Positions 16,651 to 25,453 of a DNA stretch of 64,000 bases are shown here, piece after piece. The DNA is from Enterocloster aldenensis (lineage in GTDB: Bacteria; Bacillota; Clostridia; Lachnospirales; Lachnospiraceae), in the NCBI RefSeq assembly GCF_003434055.1, contig NZ_QVEX01000003.1, positions 62,001 through 126,000 of the forward strand. Direction: 5' to 3'. The notes under the pieces are model-generated. The model was not told the origin of the DNA. It made no database searches and saw only the letters and a program-made list of their open reading frames with translations. A program made the translations under genes and the position numbers. Positions within the stretch are counted from its first letter, which is position 1; every line of letters starts with the position of its first letter.

Positions 16651-17853
16651 GTGATTGAACTGAAAGGCAGATACAATGAGGCGAAAATCTTCACGGATGT
16701 GGTGGACGCCACATCCGTTGACCAGGTCATGCTGCTGCTTGATCAGGAGTTTGCGGCGGGAAGCAGGATACGGCTGATGCCGGATATCCATGCAGGGGCA
16801 GGATGCACCATCGGAACCACCATGACAATCAAGGACAAGGCAGTTCCCAACCTGGTAGGGGTTGACATTGGCTGTGGCATGGAAGTGGTACGGCTAAAGG
16901 AGCGGCAGATTGACCTTCAGAAGCTGGACCGGCTCATCTATGACCGGATTCCGTCAGGTTTTAACATCAGGACCCAGACACACCGGTATTATGAACGGTG
17001 CAGGCTGGGTGAACTGGCCTGTGGGGAAAACATTAACCTGAACCGGGCTGAGAAAAGCCTGGGTACGCTGGGCGGCGGAAATCATTTTATTGAAGCTGAC
17101 CAGGATGATGAGGGGCATGTTTATCTGGTTGTGCATTCCGGCAGCAGGCATCTGGGCTTGGAGGTTGCGGAGCATTATCAGGGCGAGGGATACCGGGCTT
17201 TAAACGGCAATTCCCGGCAGGACCAGCAGAAGCTGATTCTGGAACTGAAGGCCCGGGGCAGGGAAAAAGAAATCCAGAAGGCATTAAAGGAATTAAAAAA
17301 CGGGGTGCGCACCGCAGTCCCCAGACAGCTGGCCTACGTGGAAGGCGCGTTGTTTGAGCAGTACATCCATGACATGAAGCTGGTACAGGAGTTTGCGGTA
17401 TACAACCGGCAGGCCATGATGGACGAACTGGTGGCAGGAATGGGGCTTCATGTGGTCAGCCAGTTTACGACCATCCATAATTATATTGATACAGAACATA
17501 TGATACTTAGGAAAGGCGCTGTTTCCGCAAGGAAAGGTGAACGGCTGATAATTCCCATCAACATGAGGGATGGAAGCCTGATCTGCATCGGAAAGGGCAA
17601 CGATGACTGGAACCAGTCCGCTCCCCATGGGGCGGGACGGCTTATGAGCCGCACCCAGGCAAAGAAGTCATTTACCGTTCCTGAGTTTGAACAGCAGATG
17701 AAGGGGATTTATACAACGTCGGTCAATATGGATACATTGGATGAATGTCCCATGGCTTACAAAGACATGAAAGATATTGTGGACAATATCGGGGACACGG
17801 CTGATATAGAAAAAGTGATAAGACCGATTTATAATTTTAAGGCAGGAACATAA
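16651..17853 (+). CDS. rtcB: RtcB family RNA ligase
   Basis: A 400-residue GTP-dependent RNA ligase that joins 2',3'-cyclic-phosphate or 3'-phosphate ends to 5'-hydroxyl ends. Visible motifs are PDIHAGAGCTIGTT, the manganese-binding Cys in VGVDIGCGMEVV, GGGNHFIE, HSGSRHLG, and the guanylylated His in SAPHGAGRLMSR. It is shorter than Escherichia coli RtcB and fits the RtcB2/3 group. Translation starts at GTG 16651 with AAGGAGGG upstream. It lies 97 bases after the MBL gene and 10 bases before the deaminase gene, probably in one operon. Confidence 0.93.
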   Translation: MIELKGRYNEAKIFTDVVDATSVDQVMLLLDQEFAAGSRIRLMPDIHAGAGCTIGTTMTIKDKAVPNLVGVDIGCGMEVVRLKERQIDLQKLDRLIYDRIPSGFNIRTQTHRYYERCRLGELACGENINLNRAEKSLGTLGGGNHFIEADQDDEGHVYLVVHSGSRHLGLEVAEHYQGEGYRALNGNSRQDQQKLILELKARGREKEIQKALKELKNGVRTAVPRQLAYVEGALFEQYIHDMKLVQEFAVYNRQAMMDELVAGMGLHVVSQFTTIHNYIDTEHMILRKGAVSARKGERLIIPINMRDGSLICIGKGNDDWNQSAPHGAGRLMSRTQAKKSFTVPEFEQQMKGIYTTSVNMDTLDECPMAYKDMKDIVDNIGDTADIEKVIRPIYNFKAGT

Positions 17854-17863
17854 GGAGAGGTTC

Positions 17864-18349
17864 ATGGTTAAACCGGACGGGATACAGAGGATATCCAAAA
17901 TCGACACATATCTGAACGTGGCTGAGGCATTTGCATACAGAAGCACCTGTATCAAACGAAAATACGGCGCGGTGATTGTCAAGGACGATGTGGTTGTCTC
18001 AACCGGATACAACGGTTCCCCCAGGGGGTATGACAATTGCTGCGACATTGGTTCCTGCCCAAGGATTCAGCTTGGCCTGCACCAGGGGGAGGGCTACGGT
18101 ATGTGCAGGGCCATCCATGCGGAACAGAATGCGCTGTTAAACTGTTCAAGGGAACAGACCATGGGAGCGGACCTGTATCTGGCAGGCGTAAACCCTGCGG
18201 ATAACTCGGTCCACAGGGCAAAGCCATGTCCGGTATGTGCCAGGATGATTATACAGGCAGGCATACGCAATGTAATCATGCGGGTGGGGGAGCAGGCGGA
18301 CGGATATGAGACCGTTCCCTCGGACCGCCTTGTCTGGTATAATGACTAA
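17864..18349 (+). CDS. dCMP/CMP-type deaminase
   Basis: A 161-residue zinc deaminase of the ComEB/dCMP deaminase type. Zinc ligands and the catalytic Glu are in CRAIHAEQNALL and KPCPVCARMIIQAG; the substrate loop is STGYNGSPRG. It converts dCMP to dUMP for thymidylate synthesis in most homologues. An AAGGAGAGG site is eight bases upstream. It follows rtcB by 10 bases and precedes the exonuclease gene by 40 bases. Confidence 0.9.
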   Translation: MVKPDGIQRISKIDTYLNVAEAFAYRSTCIKRKYGAVIVKDDVVVSTGYNGSPRGYDNCCDIGSCPRIQLGLHQGEGYGMCRAIHAEQNALLNCSREQTMGADLYLAGVNPADNSVHRAKPCPVCARMIIQAGIRNVIMRVGEQADGYETVPSDRLVWYND

Positions 18350-18389
18350 AATCATATTTAAGGATTGCAAAGGAAGGTTAGGAATTCAT

Positions 18390-19463
18390 ATGTCAGAGAG
18401 AAAGTTTGTAATCGTGGATGGTTCATCATTGCTGTCCACCTGTTATTATGCCGTGCTGCCCAGGGAAATCATGTTTGCCAAGACAGACGAGGAAAAACAG
18501 AAGCATTATGATAAGATACTGCATGCAGCGGACGGGACCTATACCAATGGGATATTTGGCGTGTTAAAGGCAGTGGTCTCCCTGCTTAAGAAGCAGCAGC
18601 CGGATCATATGGCCTTCGTGTTCGACAAGACAAGGAATACGTTCCGCAGGGAACTGTACCCGGATTACAAGGGAACCAGGTCCGCGACCCCGGAACCTTT
18701 GAAGCAGCAGTTCGTGCTTCTGGAACAGATTCTGGAGGACGCCGGATTCAGGGTGCTTTACAGCAGCCAGTACGAGGCGGATGATTATGCGGGCAGCCTG
18801 GTGATGAAGTTCCGGGACCGGATTCCCATGGTTGTGATGACCAAGGACCATGATTATCTGCAGCTTGTGGATGATGGGCATAATGTAAGGGCATGGATGG
18901 TACAGTCCAAACAGGAAAAGGCGGACGAACTATATGATAAATATTATGCGCCCTATGGAATGGACAAAAGAAGCGTCAATCTTCCGGAGAAAACCTTTGA
19001 ATTTACAGCGGGGCATGTCCTGGCAGAGGAGGGGGTATGGCCTCACCAGATAACCGACCTTAAGGGAATCCAGGGAGATACCTCTGACAACATACCGGGT
19101 GTAAAGGGCGTGGCAAGCGCAGCCCCCATCCTTCTGGGCGAATACGGCACCATTGAGGAAATCTATGCGGCTATCCATGAGGCTGAGAAGGATAAGGCGT
19201 CTTTAAAGGAACTGCAGGACTTCTGGAAATCCGGCCTGGGCATCAGCCGCTCGCCCTATAAGGCCCTTACAAAGACAGGGGAAGAGGATGAACTGTGCGG
19301 CGAAGCAGCGGCATTGCTTTCAAAGCAGCTGGCTACCATTAAGACAGATATCGCAATTGAGGAAACCCTGGATGATTTCCATGTTTCCGGTTATGATGAG
19401 GATAAGCTGAAGGCGTGGTGCAGGAAGCTGGATATAAAGGAAGAATCTGTTTTTGGAAAATAA
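18390..19463 (+). CDS. 5'-3' exonuclease (FEN-like, Pol I N-terminal type)
   Basis: A 357-residue protein equivalent to the 5' nuclease domain of DNA polymerase I but without the polymerase. Motifs include VDGSSLLSTCYYA, FDKTRNTFRRELYPDYKGTR, the acidic EADDYAG and MTKDHDYLQL metal sites, and the helix-hairpin-helix GIQGDTSDNIPGVKG. The open frame begins earlier within the deaminase gene; ATG 18390 with an AGGAAGG site is chosen because the family motif begins directly after it. A bidirectional hairpin follows at 19499. Confidence 0.92.
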   Translation: MSERKFVIVDGSSLLSTCYYAVLPREIMFAKTDEEKQKHYDKILHAADGTYTNGIFGVLKAVVSLLKKQQPDHMAFVFDKTRNTFRRELYPDYKGTRSATPEPLKQQFVLLEQILEDAGFRVLYSSQYEADDYAGSLVMKFRDRIPMVVMTKDHDYLQLVDDGHNVRAWMVQSKQEKADELYDKYYAPYGMDKRSVNLPEKTFEFTAGHVLAEEGVWPHQITDLKGIQGDTSDNIPGVKGVASAAPILLGEYGTIEEIYAAIHEAEKDKASLKELQDFWKSGLGISRSPYKALTKTGEEDELCGEAAALLSKQLATIKTDIAIEETLDDFHVSGYDEDKLKAWCRKLDIKEESVFGK

Positions 19464-19498
19464 CAGGAAAAATGGTACAGATGGACATGAAAACAGAA

Positions 19499-19537
19499 AA
19501 CTGGTGGAATAGCCCGGAGGCTATTTCACCAGTTTGT
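19499..19537. terminator. Bidirectional terminator between exonuclease and GNAT genes
   Basis: A 16-base stem (AACTGGTGGAATAGCC / GGCTATTTCACCAGTT, one G-T pair) with CGGA loop, A-rich on the left and T-rich on the right. The right arm contains the stop codon of the convergent GNAT gene. Confidence 0.85.
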
Positions 19538-19793
19538 TGTATTCCGGATGTTTTTCAAACCATTTTACGGCATAGGAACATGTGGGCACAGCCTTCTTGC
19601 CCTGGGACTGGATCTGGTTCACGGCAGCTTCCATCAGTTTGCCGGCCATGCCCTGGCCTCTGAGGGACTCGTCCACAAATGTATGGTTGATATCCACGGT
19701 ATCCTCATCTATGTCCGGGAATGTGATTTCAGCAATGGCCCGGCCGCCGCCGTCCAGCAGGGCAATCCGGTTTGGGTAATACGTAAAATCCAT
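19521..19793 (-). CDS. Small GNAT-like N-acetyltransferase (YjdJ type)
   Basis: A 90-residue protein of the small GNAT class with the acetyl-CoA loop SLRGQGMAGKLMEAA, the preceding strand DINHTFVDE, and the terminal CSYAVKWFEKHPEY. The frame stays open upstream to 20075, but ATG 19793 has AGGAGG upstream and gives the family's normal length. The acceptor is unknown. Confidence 0.88.
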   Translation of the reverse strand: MDFTYYPNRIALLDGGGRAIAEITFPDIDEDTVDINHTFVDESLRGQGMAGKLMEAAVNQIQSQGKKAVPTCSYAVKWFEKHPEYNKLVK

Positions 19794-19878
19794 TTGAATC
19801 CTCCTGTTTTTCCGGCGCATACCACGCCGTTTTGGTGTGATTATATCATTTCCATCCCATATCCGCAAGGGGATTATC

Positions 19879-21462
19879 TTATTCCGGCAATCCTGGTTCC
19901 GGCAATTCCGATTCCGGCAATCCCGGTTCAGACGGTCCCGGACCAAAGGCTTCCCACCCCAGCAGTTCGGGCCTGGGCGTGACAAAGTTCCTTGCTTCCG
20001 GCAGCCCGCAGTCAGCCAGGAAATCCCGGACAAATTCCAGGATATGGCAGTAACACTGGGACAGCTGGATGGCAAAGGCCTCTTTATCCCCGCGGATCAG
20101 GGACTGGCAGGCAGACATGCTTATCCGGTCCAGGGGATTGTCTGCCTGGATTCCGGCGCTGAAGAAGGAATAATAGTATCCCCACCGCAGTGTGCCGGTA
20201 ACCTCGTTCAGTATGGCCCTGTATGGCTGCAGGGGAAGGCATTCCATGACGCACCGGATAAGAAGGTCCAGGGGGATTGCATAGGGAGCCTTAAGGGCAA
20301 GGCTCAGTTCTTCCAACCGCCCGGCGTCAATCTGTTCAAAGGCCAGCAGGGCAGCGGGCCGGACCGCGATGGCCATGAACTGGAGTCCGCTTAAGTAGGT
20401 CAGGGTATCCCTTTTAAATACTTTATTTTTCATGCAGCGCATGGTTGCATTGTCATTGAACAAGGTTACCTGGGTGCCCTTTACATTGTAAGTCTGGCAG
20501 AAGCCCGTCTTGTTCAGCATGGCAATGGCCTTCCGGATTGTTGACACCGATACCTTGTACTGTTCTGCAAGGACTGCCTCGGGAGGAAGGAAATCACCGT
20601 CCCCATAAAGGCCAAGGCCGATCTGGTCAATGAGGGACCGTGTGATCTGCATATAATAATGGTCGCGTCCTGGCTGGATATGCCAATGGAACATGTCTTC
20701 CCGTTCCTCAGCCGCGCTGGGATGGCGGGAGCATGTGTCCGCCAGATACATTTCAACTGACCGGGTAAGTGAAGCGTACATCGAACGGAACTGCTGGTGG
20801 ATTGCTGATGGATTTCCGGTGCCGGCCGCGTCCACAATCCACATCGGGTTTCCGTATTGGGTGTAGGGAAAGGAAAAACATTCCTCCTGTTCCTGTTCCA
20901 GGAAAAAGGGAATCCGTGCGTACAGTTCCAGGTGGGTGAGCACATCCCGGAACAGCAGGTTGCCGGACGCGTCCAGCAGGCGGTACAGGGAAAGGGATGC
21001 TGATTTCCACCTGGTCCGAAGATCCTTGCGGCTGTCCTTATACAGCTGCGCAAAACACAGTTTCTGCATATCGCTGCTGCATACCTCCAGGGAAAAGGTA
21101 TAGATGGCAGGAAGCAGAAGTTCCATGGTCCTGTATACCTGAAGTATGGATGTCCTGCCTTTGAGGACAGACTGGACCAGGTATGTGTCAGGAGTACACT
21201 GGGGCCTGCAGTACGTTACATAGGAAGGTTTCCTTTCCTCGGTCTTAATCAGTCCCTCCTCTTTCAGGGCACGGATCACATCTTTTGCGGTCCGTATCCC
21301 CACATGGTACATTTCACAGAGTTCGTTTAATGAGGGAAGCCGTTCGCCGCAGGCAAAGTATCCGTTCAGTATCTGCTCTTTTAAATTCCGGTACAGATAG
21401 TCATATAAAGTTCTTTTTTCTTCCAACGATAAGTCCTCCGCATATCTGATGATTATCCGCAC
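19879..21462 (-). CDS. Regulator with two GntR-type winged helix domains
   Basis: A 527-residue protein with two GntR HTH domains: residues 18-85 (LNELCEMYHVGIRTAKDVIR) and 268-335 (AVLAEQYKVSVSTIRKAIAM). Each is followed by about 170-180 helical residues, so the protein looks like a duplicated regulator on one chain. Usual GntR proteins carry one such domain and dimerise. The last 15 residues are a Pro/Glu/Gly repeat (PESELPEPGLPE) encoded by imperfect repeats at about 19882-19935. Translation starts at GTG 21462 with a weak ribosome site. It is divergent from the c-di-GMP gene at 21623 and may control it; that is inference. Confidence 0.82.
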   Translation of the reverse strand: MRIIIRYAEDLSLEEKRTLYDYLYRNLKEQILNGYFACGERLPSLNELCEMYHVGIRTAKDVIRALKEEGLIKTEERKPSYVTYCRPQCTPDTYLVQSVLKGRTSILQVYRTMELLLPAIYTFSLEVCSSDMQKLCFAQLYKDSRKDLRTRWKSASLSLYRLLDASGNLLFRDVLTHLELYARIPFFLEQEQEECFSFPYTQYGNPMWIVDAAGTGNPSAIHQQFRSMYASLTRSVEMYLADTCSRHPSAAEEREDMFHWHIQPGRDHYYMQITRSLIDQIGLGLYGDGDFLPPEAVLAEQYKVSVSTIRKAIAMLNKTGFCQTYNVKGTQVTLFNDNATMRCMKNKVFKRDTLTYLSGLQFMAIAVRPAALLAFEQIDAGRLEELSLALKAPYAIPLDLLIRCVMECLPLQPYRAILNEVTGTLRWGYYYSFFSAGIQADNPLDRISMSACQSLIRGDKEAFAIQLSQCYCHILEFVRDFLADCGLPEARNFVTPRPELLGWEAFGPGPSEPGLPESELPEPGLPE

Positions 21463-21622
21463 ATAAGCGGTCCGTTATCATACGACATTATAACATGTTC
21501 TCCGGAATCCGCCATAAAAATGCCTGGTACTCTATGTTAATGTGCACAGATTCTGCCTTGATTAATCATTGTCCGTAATCTAAAATGAAAGCATATTCCA
21601 ATGATGTGGAGATTATGCAATC
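21463..21622. other. Divergent intergenic region, GntR-like and EAL genes
   Basis: 160 bases between divergent starts. No clear operator palindrome or canonical promoter was found; GGAG at 21608-21611 probably serves the gene at 21623. Confidence 0.4.
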
Positions 21623-23920
21623 ATGCAGCAGAAGAGACATTTCCTGCCGGAGGGATCAAGACCTCTTATCAGGAGGATACAGGTGGGATTACTATCAGTA
21701 ATCCTTATTTTTGTGTTTGGGGTTTCCATATGGAATGCGTCGGAACTTCGGATGGCCATGAACCGCAGCACCAGGTCATATTTGGATGATATAACGACGA
21801 ACCTGTCAAGGGATATCCGGGAAGCAATCCATAATAAGATGAGCAGCCTGATCATGGTTGCGGATTCCATAATGAGGATGGATGTCCATGGAAATGAAGC
21901 ATCTGTCCGTGATTTCCTGGCCCGCAAGGCGGAAATCCTTGAATTCGACCCTCTTATCCTGCTGGACAGGAAGGGGGGATATATCTGCTCAGAAGCAGTG
22001 TCCCGGGACATGGACCCCAAAAGCTTTTTTGGGATATCCAGTGTCCAATCGTCCTTTCAGGGGGAGGTGCGGGCCGGCTACATGGGTGGGGAAAGTATAT
22101 TTTATTCTGTTCCTGTATATGGCGTGGATGGGGCGGTAAGCGAGGTGCTGGTAGGGGTGCGCAGCAAGAAAGACATGCAGTCCATGATAGCGTCTAAGAG
22201 TTTTAACGGGGACATGCTCAGCTGCATTGTTGACAGCCGCGGCCAGGTCGTCATCTCGCCGTCCGAACTGAAGCCATTCCTGCGGCTGGATGATATTTTC
22301 AGAAGCGGAAAGGAACAGAAGGCAGCCGGGGAATTAAGGAACATGCAGGATGATATGAAACAAGGAAAAGACGGCATCCTGGAGTTTTCAGCAGTAACAA
22401 AAGAAGAACTGTTCCTGTCCTATAACAGCCTGGATATAAATGACTGGTTCCTGCTGACCATTATTCCTGCCGGTATCATCTCAGGAGGCGCTCAACGGTA
22501 TATCCTGCAGACCTTTCTTATCATAGGCATCCTGATTGTGATCTTCTTTTTGTTCCTGAATGCCATATACCGGTTTTATCATTCCCACAGGATGCAGCTG
22601 GAACGTCTGGCCTTTGAAGATCCGCTGACAGGCGGCGCCAACCAGGCTGCGTTTGAACTTAGGTACCGCGAACTGGCCCCAGGCATGAAACCGGGCATAT
22701 ATACCATTGCAGTCATGGATGTGAGGCATTTTAAAATGATTAATGAGCGTTTTGGCATCCATGCGGGAAACCGGGTCCTTGCATATCTTTACCGCGTAAT
22801 GGAGGGCCATCTGCGTGAGGACCAGGGCGAATTCATGGCAAGGAGTGAGTCGGACCGCTTTTTCCTGTGCCTGAGGGGATGCGGATACCAGGAAATACGG
22901 GACAGGTTGGACGGGATAATCCGGGACATCAATTCATTTTTTAATCCGGATCTTCCAGGATACACCTTTTCATTCAGGCAGGGCGCCTGCCTGGTGGAGG
23001 AACCGGGGCAGGAGATTGCCATCCTCCAGGATAGGGCAAGACTGGCCTCCCAGAGCAGGAATCCGGATCTGGAGCCTGGATGTGTGTTCTATGATGACAG
23101 CCTGACCGTGGAACTGAAAATGGAGGAGGAATTGAACAGCCTGTTTGCGGGTTCCATTGAGAACCATGATTTCCAGGTATACCTCCAACCAAAGGTGGGC
23201 CTTGAAAGCCGGGTCTTGGAAGGGGCCGAGGCCCTGGTCCGCTGGAAGCATCCGAAAAGGGGAATCATATATCCCTCTGACTTCATTCCGCTGTTTGAAC
23301 GAAATGGAAAAATATGTAAATTAGACCTATATGTGTTTGGGGAAGTCTGCAGGATCATAAGCAGCTGGGAGAAGAAGGGGAAGGCAGTGGTCCCTGTTTC
23401 CGTCAACCTGTCCAGACAGCATTTTGCGGAAGAGGATTTCCTGGAACGGTTCGCGGATCTTGCACAGCAGTATCATGTTCCGGCGGGCATGATTGAATTT
23501 GAACTGACGGAGTCCATTTTCTTTGAAAACCATCAAATCAACCGTGTCGGGGATGCCATAAAAAGGATGCATGAACTGGGCTTTGCCTGCTCCCTGGATG
23601 ATTTTGGCTCCGGCTTCTCATCCCTGGGCCTTTTAAAGGAATTTGACGTGGATTCCATTAAACTGGACCGTTCCTTTTTCGTCAATATGTCAGGGCAAAA
23701 GGCAAGGGACGTGATTGCCTGCCTGGTGGACCTGGCAAAACGGCTGAAGGTAAAGACCGTGGCGGAAGGCATAGAGGATTGGGGGACCGTGGAGTATCTC
23801 AGGTCCATTGGCTGCAACATGGTACAGGGGTATGTGTTTGCAGGACCGCTTCCCGCAGATGAGTTTGACTGTCTGCATATTTCCTGGACAGGCAGCATAG
23901 AATGTAATATCAACCCTTGA
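21623..23920 (+). CDS. Cache-sensor protein with degenerate GGDEF and intact EAL domain
   Basis: A 765-residue inner-membrane protein. Helix 1 (about 19-38) and helix 2 (about 293-318) bracket an extracellular Cache-type sensor domain. A GGDEF domain (about 335-490) has SESD in the place of the GG(D/E)EF motif, so it should not make c-di-GMP. The EAL domain (about 515-755) keeps EALVRW, the Glu in FELTESIFF, DDFGSG and KLDRSF, so it is predicted to hydrolyse c-di-GMP, possibly under allosteric control by the GGDEF remnant. It is divergent from a double-GntR regulator and is followed at 16 bases by a small ORF. Confidence 0.9.
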   Translation: MQQKRHFLPEGSRPLIRRIQVGLLSVILIFVFGVSIWNASELRMAMNRSTRSYLDDITTNLSRDIREAIHNKMSSLIMVADSIMRMDVHGNEASVRDFLARKAEILEFDPLILLDRKGGYICSEAVSRDMDPKSFFGISSVQSSFQGEVRAGYMGGESIFYSVPVYGVDGAVSEVLVGVRSKKDMQSMIASKSFNGDMLSCIVDSRGQVVISPSELKPFLRLDDIFRSGKEQKAAGELRNMQDDMKQGKDGILEFSAVTKEELFLSYNSLDINDWFLLTIIPAGIISGGAQRYILQTFLIIGILIVIFFLFLNAIYRFYHSHRMQLERLAFEDPLTGGANQAAFELRYRELAPGMKPGIYTIAVMDVRHFKMINERFGIHAGNRVLAYLYRVMEGHLREDQGEFMARSESDRFFLCLRGCGYQEIRDRLDGIIRDINSFFNPDLPGYTFSFRQGACLVEEPGQEIAILQDRARLASQSRNPDLEPGCVFYDDSLTVELKMEEELNSLFAGSIENHDFQVYLQPKVGLESRVLEGAEALVRWKHPKRGIIYPSDFIPLFERNGKICKLDLYVFGEVCRIISSWEKKGKAVVPVSVNLSRQHFAEEDFLERFADLAQQYHVPAGMIEFELTESIFFENHQINRVGDAIKRMHELGFACSLDDFGSGFSSLGLLKEFDVDSIKLDRSFFVNMSGQKARDVIACLVDLAKRLKVKTVAEGIEDWGTVEYLRSIGCNMVQGYVFAGPLPADEFDCLHISWTGSIECNINP

Positions 23921-23935
23921 AAGGAGCCAATACAT

Positions 23936-24082
23936 ATGACCATCTATCCACCCTGCCGGAGCCTGATGAAATTCGGCGTATTTAAGAATCTGATTGAAAC
24001 TTATTACCGGTTCAGAATCAGGAGGCCATGCTTTGTCATGTGGCAGAATGAGAGATGGACCCTTGTGACGTTGGACTGTTAA
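23936..24082 (+). CDS. Small ORF, 48 residues, unknown
   Basis: ATG at 23936 preceded by AAAGGAG (nine-base spacing) begins a 48-codon frame ending in TAA at 24082, only 16 bases after the c-di-GMP phosphodiesterase gene. The peptide is basic and aromatic (YYRFRIRRPCFVMWQNERW) with three Cys and no membrane helix. The good ribosome site and tight spacing are the evidence; no family is recognised. Confidence 0.5.
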   Translation: MTIYPPCRSLMKFGVFKNLIETYYRFRIRRPCFVMWQNERWTLVTLDC

Positions 24083-24132
24083 GGACTTGACTTATGGACC
24101 GATATGTTCTAGTATAAAAACTGTCAATATGC

Positions 24133-24173
24133 GCCGCGGCCCCATGGACGGATGTGGATGGCCATACCGCGGC
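24133..24173 (+). other. Leader hairpin before DUF4317 gene
   Basis: GCCGCGG (24133-24139) pairs with CCGCGGC (24167-24173), ending 20 bases before the ATG at 24194. TTGACT at 24087 and TATAAA at 24113 are promoter-like but are 20 bases apart. Confidence 0.4.
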
Positions 24174-24193
24174 AGGGACAGGAGAGATAGGTC

Positions 24194-25348
24194 ATGAATA
24201 AGAAAGAAGCCAATGAAATAAAAAAGCTGTTTACCCCGGCCAACTGCGCCATCACGCGCATCTGCGGCTGCTATGTGGATTCGGAGAAGAATAAGAAGAC
24301 AGAGCTTAAGGAGGCATTCCTCTCACTTCCGGAGGAAGAGGCCTTTAAGTATTTTACCATTTTCAGGAATGCGCTTTCAGGAACATTGGGAAAGAACCTG
24401 ATTAATATGGAATTTCCTTTACATACGGAGGCGGAGGGCGGTACCCACCACTTCCTCATGAAGCTGCGGGACAGCCAGTTAAAGGATGATGTCATCCTTG
24501 AGGAATTCTATGATAAGGTCATTGCCAATTATGACTACGGTGAGAATTATTATATCATCCTCATACACTGTGCTTATGATATCCCGGCCAAGGCCACGGA
24601 CGGCACGGAGATGTTTGACGCCTCGGAATACGTGTACGAGTTCATCCAGTGCACCATCTGTCCGGTAAAGCTTGCCAAGGCAGGCCTGAGTTATAACCCG
24701 CTGACCAATTCCATTGAGAACCGTAACCGGGACTGGCTGGTGGAGGCGCCGGAACAGGGCTTCCTGTTCCCTGCCTTTAATGACAGGAACATGGATCTCC
24801 ACAGCCTTTTATATTATGCAAAGAATCCGGAGCAGATGCCGGAAACCCTGATTGATGAGCTGTTAGGCTGCGTCATCCCCATGTCGGCCAAAAGCCAGAA
24901 GGAGACGTTCCAGGCCCTTGTGGAGGAGACGCTGGGAGAAAACTGTGACTTTGAGACAGTGAAGAACATTCATGAGAACCTGACCGAACTGGTGGAGGAG
25001 ACCAAGGATGAGCCCATTCCCCTGACCCTGGACAAGTATCAGGTGAAAAAGCTGTTAGAGACAAACGGCGCAACACCGGAAAAGCTGGAAGAATTCGAAC
25101 AGCGCTACGCACAGGTGGAGGACGGGCCGGGAACCAGTTTTGTGGCGGCCAATGTGGTTAACACCAGGAGCTTTGAAATCAAGACACCGGATGTGAGCAT
25201 CAAGGTTGCGCCGGATAAGACCCATCTTGTGGAGAACCGTATGATTGAGGGCAGGCCGTGTATCGTCATTACCATCAGCGAGCATGTGGAAATCAATGGG
25301 ATTTCCGTGCGGCCGGTGGCGGCCCAGGGCCAGGATGGGGAGTCATGA
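24194..25348 (+). CDS. DUF4317 family protein
   Basis: A 384-residue soluble protein that matches the DUF4317 family of Lachnospiraceae and relatives: N-terminal MNKKEANEIKKLFTP and CAITRICGCYVD, central EEFYDKVIANYDY and YIILIHCAYDIP, then CPVKLAKAGLSY. No catalytic motif is known for the family. The start has GGAGAGA upstream. It is a single gene closed by a strong bidirectional terminator. Confidence 0.85.
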   Translation: MNKKEANEIKKLFTPANCAITRICGCYVDSEKNKKTELKEAFLSLPEEEAFKYFTIFRNALSGTLGKNLINMEFPLHTEAEGGTHHFLMKLRDSQLKDDVILEEFYDKVIANYDYGENYYIILIHCAYDIPAKATDGTEMFDASEYVYEFIQCTICPVKLAKAGLSYNPLTNSIENRNRDWLVEAPEQGFLFPAFNDRNMDLHSLLYYAKNPEQMPETLIDELLGCVIPMSAKSQKETFQALVEETLGENCDFETVKNIHENLTELVEETKDEPIPLTLDKYQVKKLLETNGATPEKLEEFEQRYAQVEDGPGTSFVAANVVNTRSFEIKTPDVSIKVAPDKTHLVENRMIEGRPCIVITISEHVEINGISVRPVAAQGQDGES

Positions 25349-25376
25349 ACACCAATAAATTACATATCCATTAAAA

Positions 25377-25420
25377 ACAGCCGGCCCGGGAATCCTGGAT
25401 TCCCGGACCGGCTGTTTTTG
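25377..25420. terminator. Bidirectional terminator, DUF4317/hemerythrin
   Basis: Seventeen-base near-perfect stem (ACAGCCGGCCCGGGAAT with its complement, one mismatch), CCTGG loop, A-run on the left and T-run on the right. It serves both convergent genes. Confidence 0.92.
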
Positions 25421-25453
25421 GGGCGTGTCCGGCGTGGCCTGCTTTTATAAGGG

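Noticed and set aside
19794..20075. N-terminal extension of the small GNAT gene
   Set aside because: The extension overlaps the end of the GntR-like gene in another frame and is Arg/Asn/Cys-repetitive; the AGGAGG at the later ATG decides the start.
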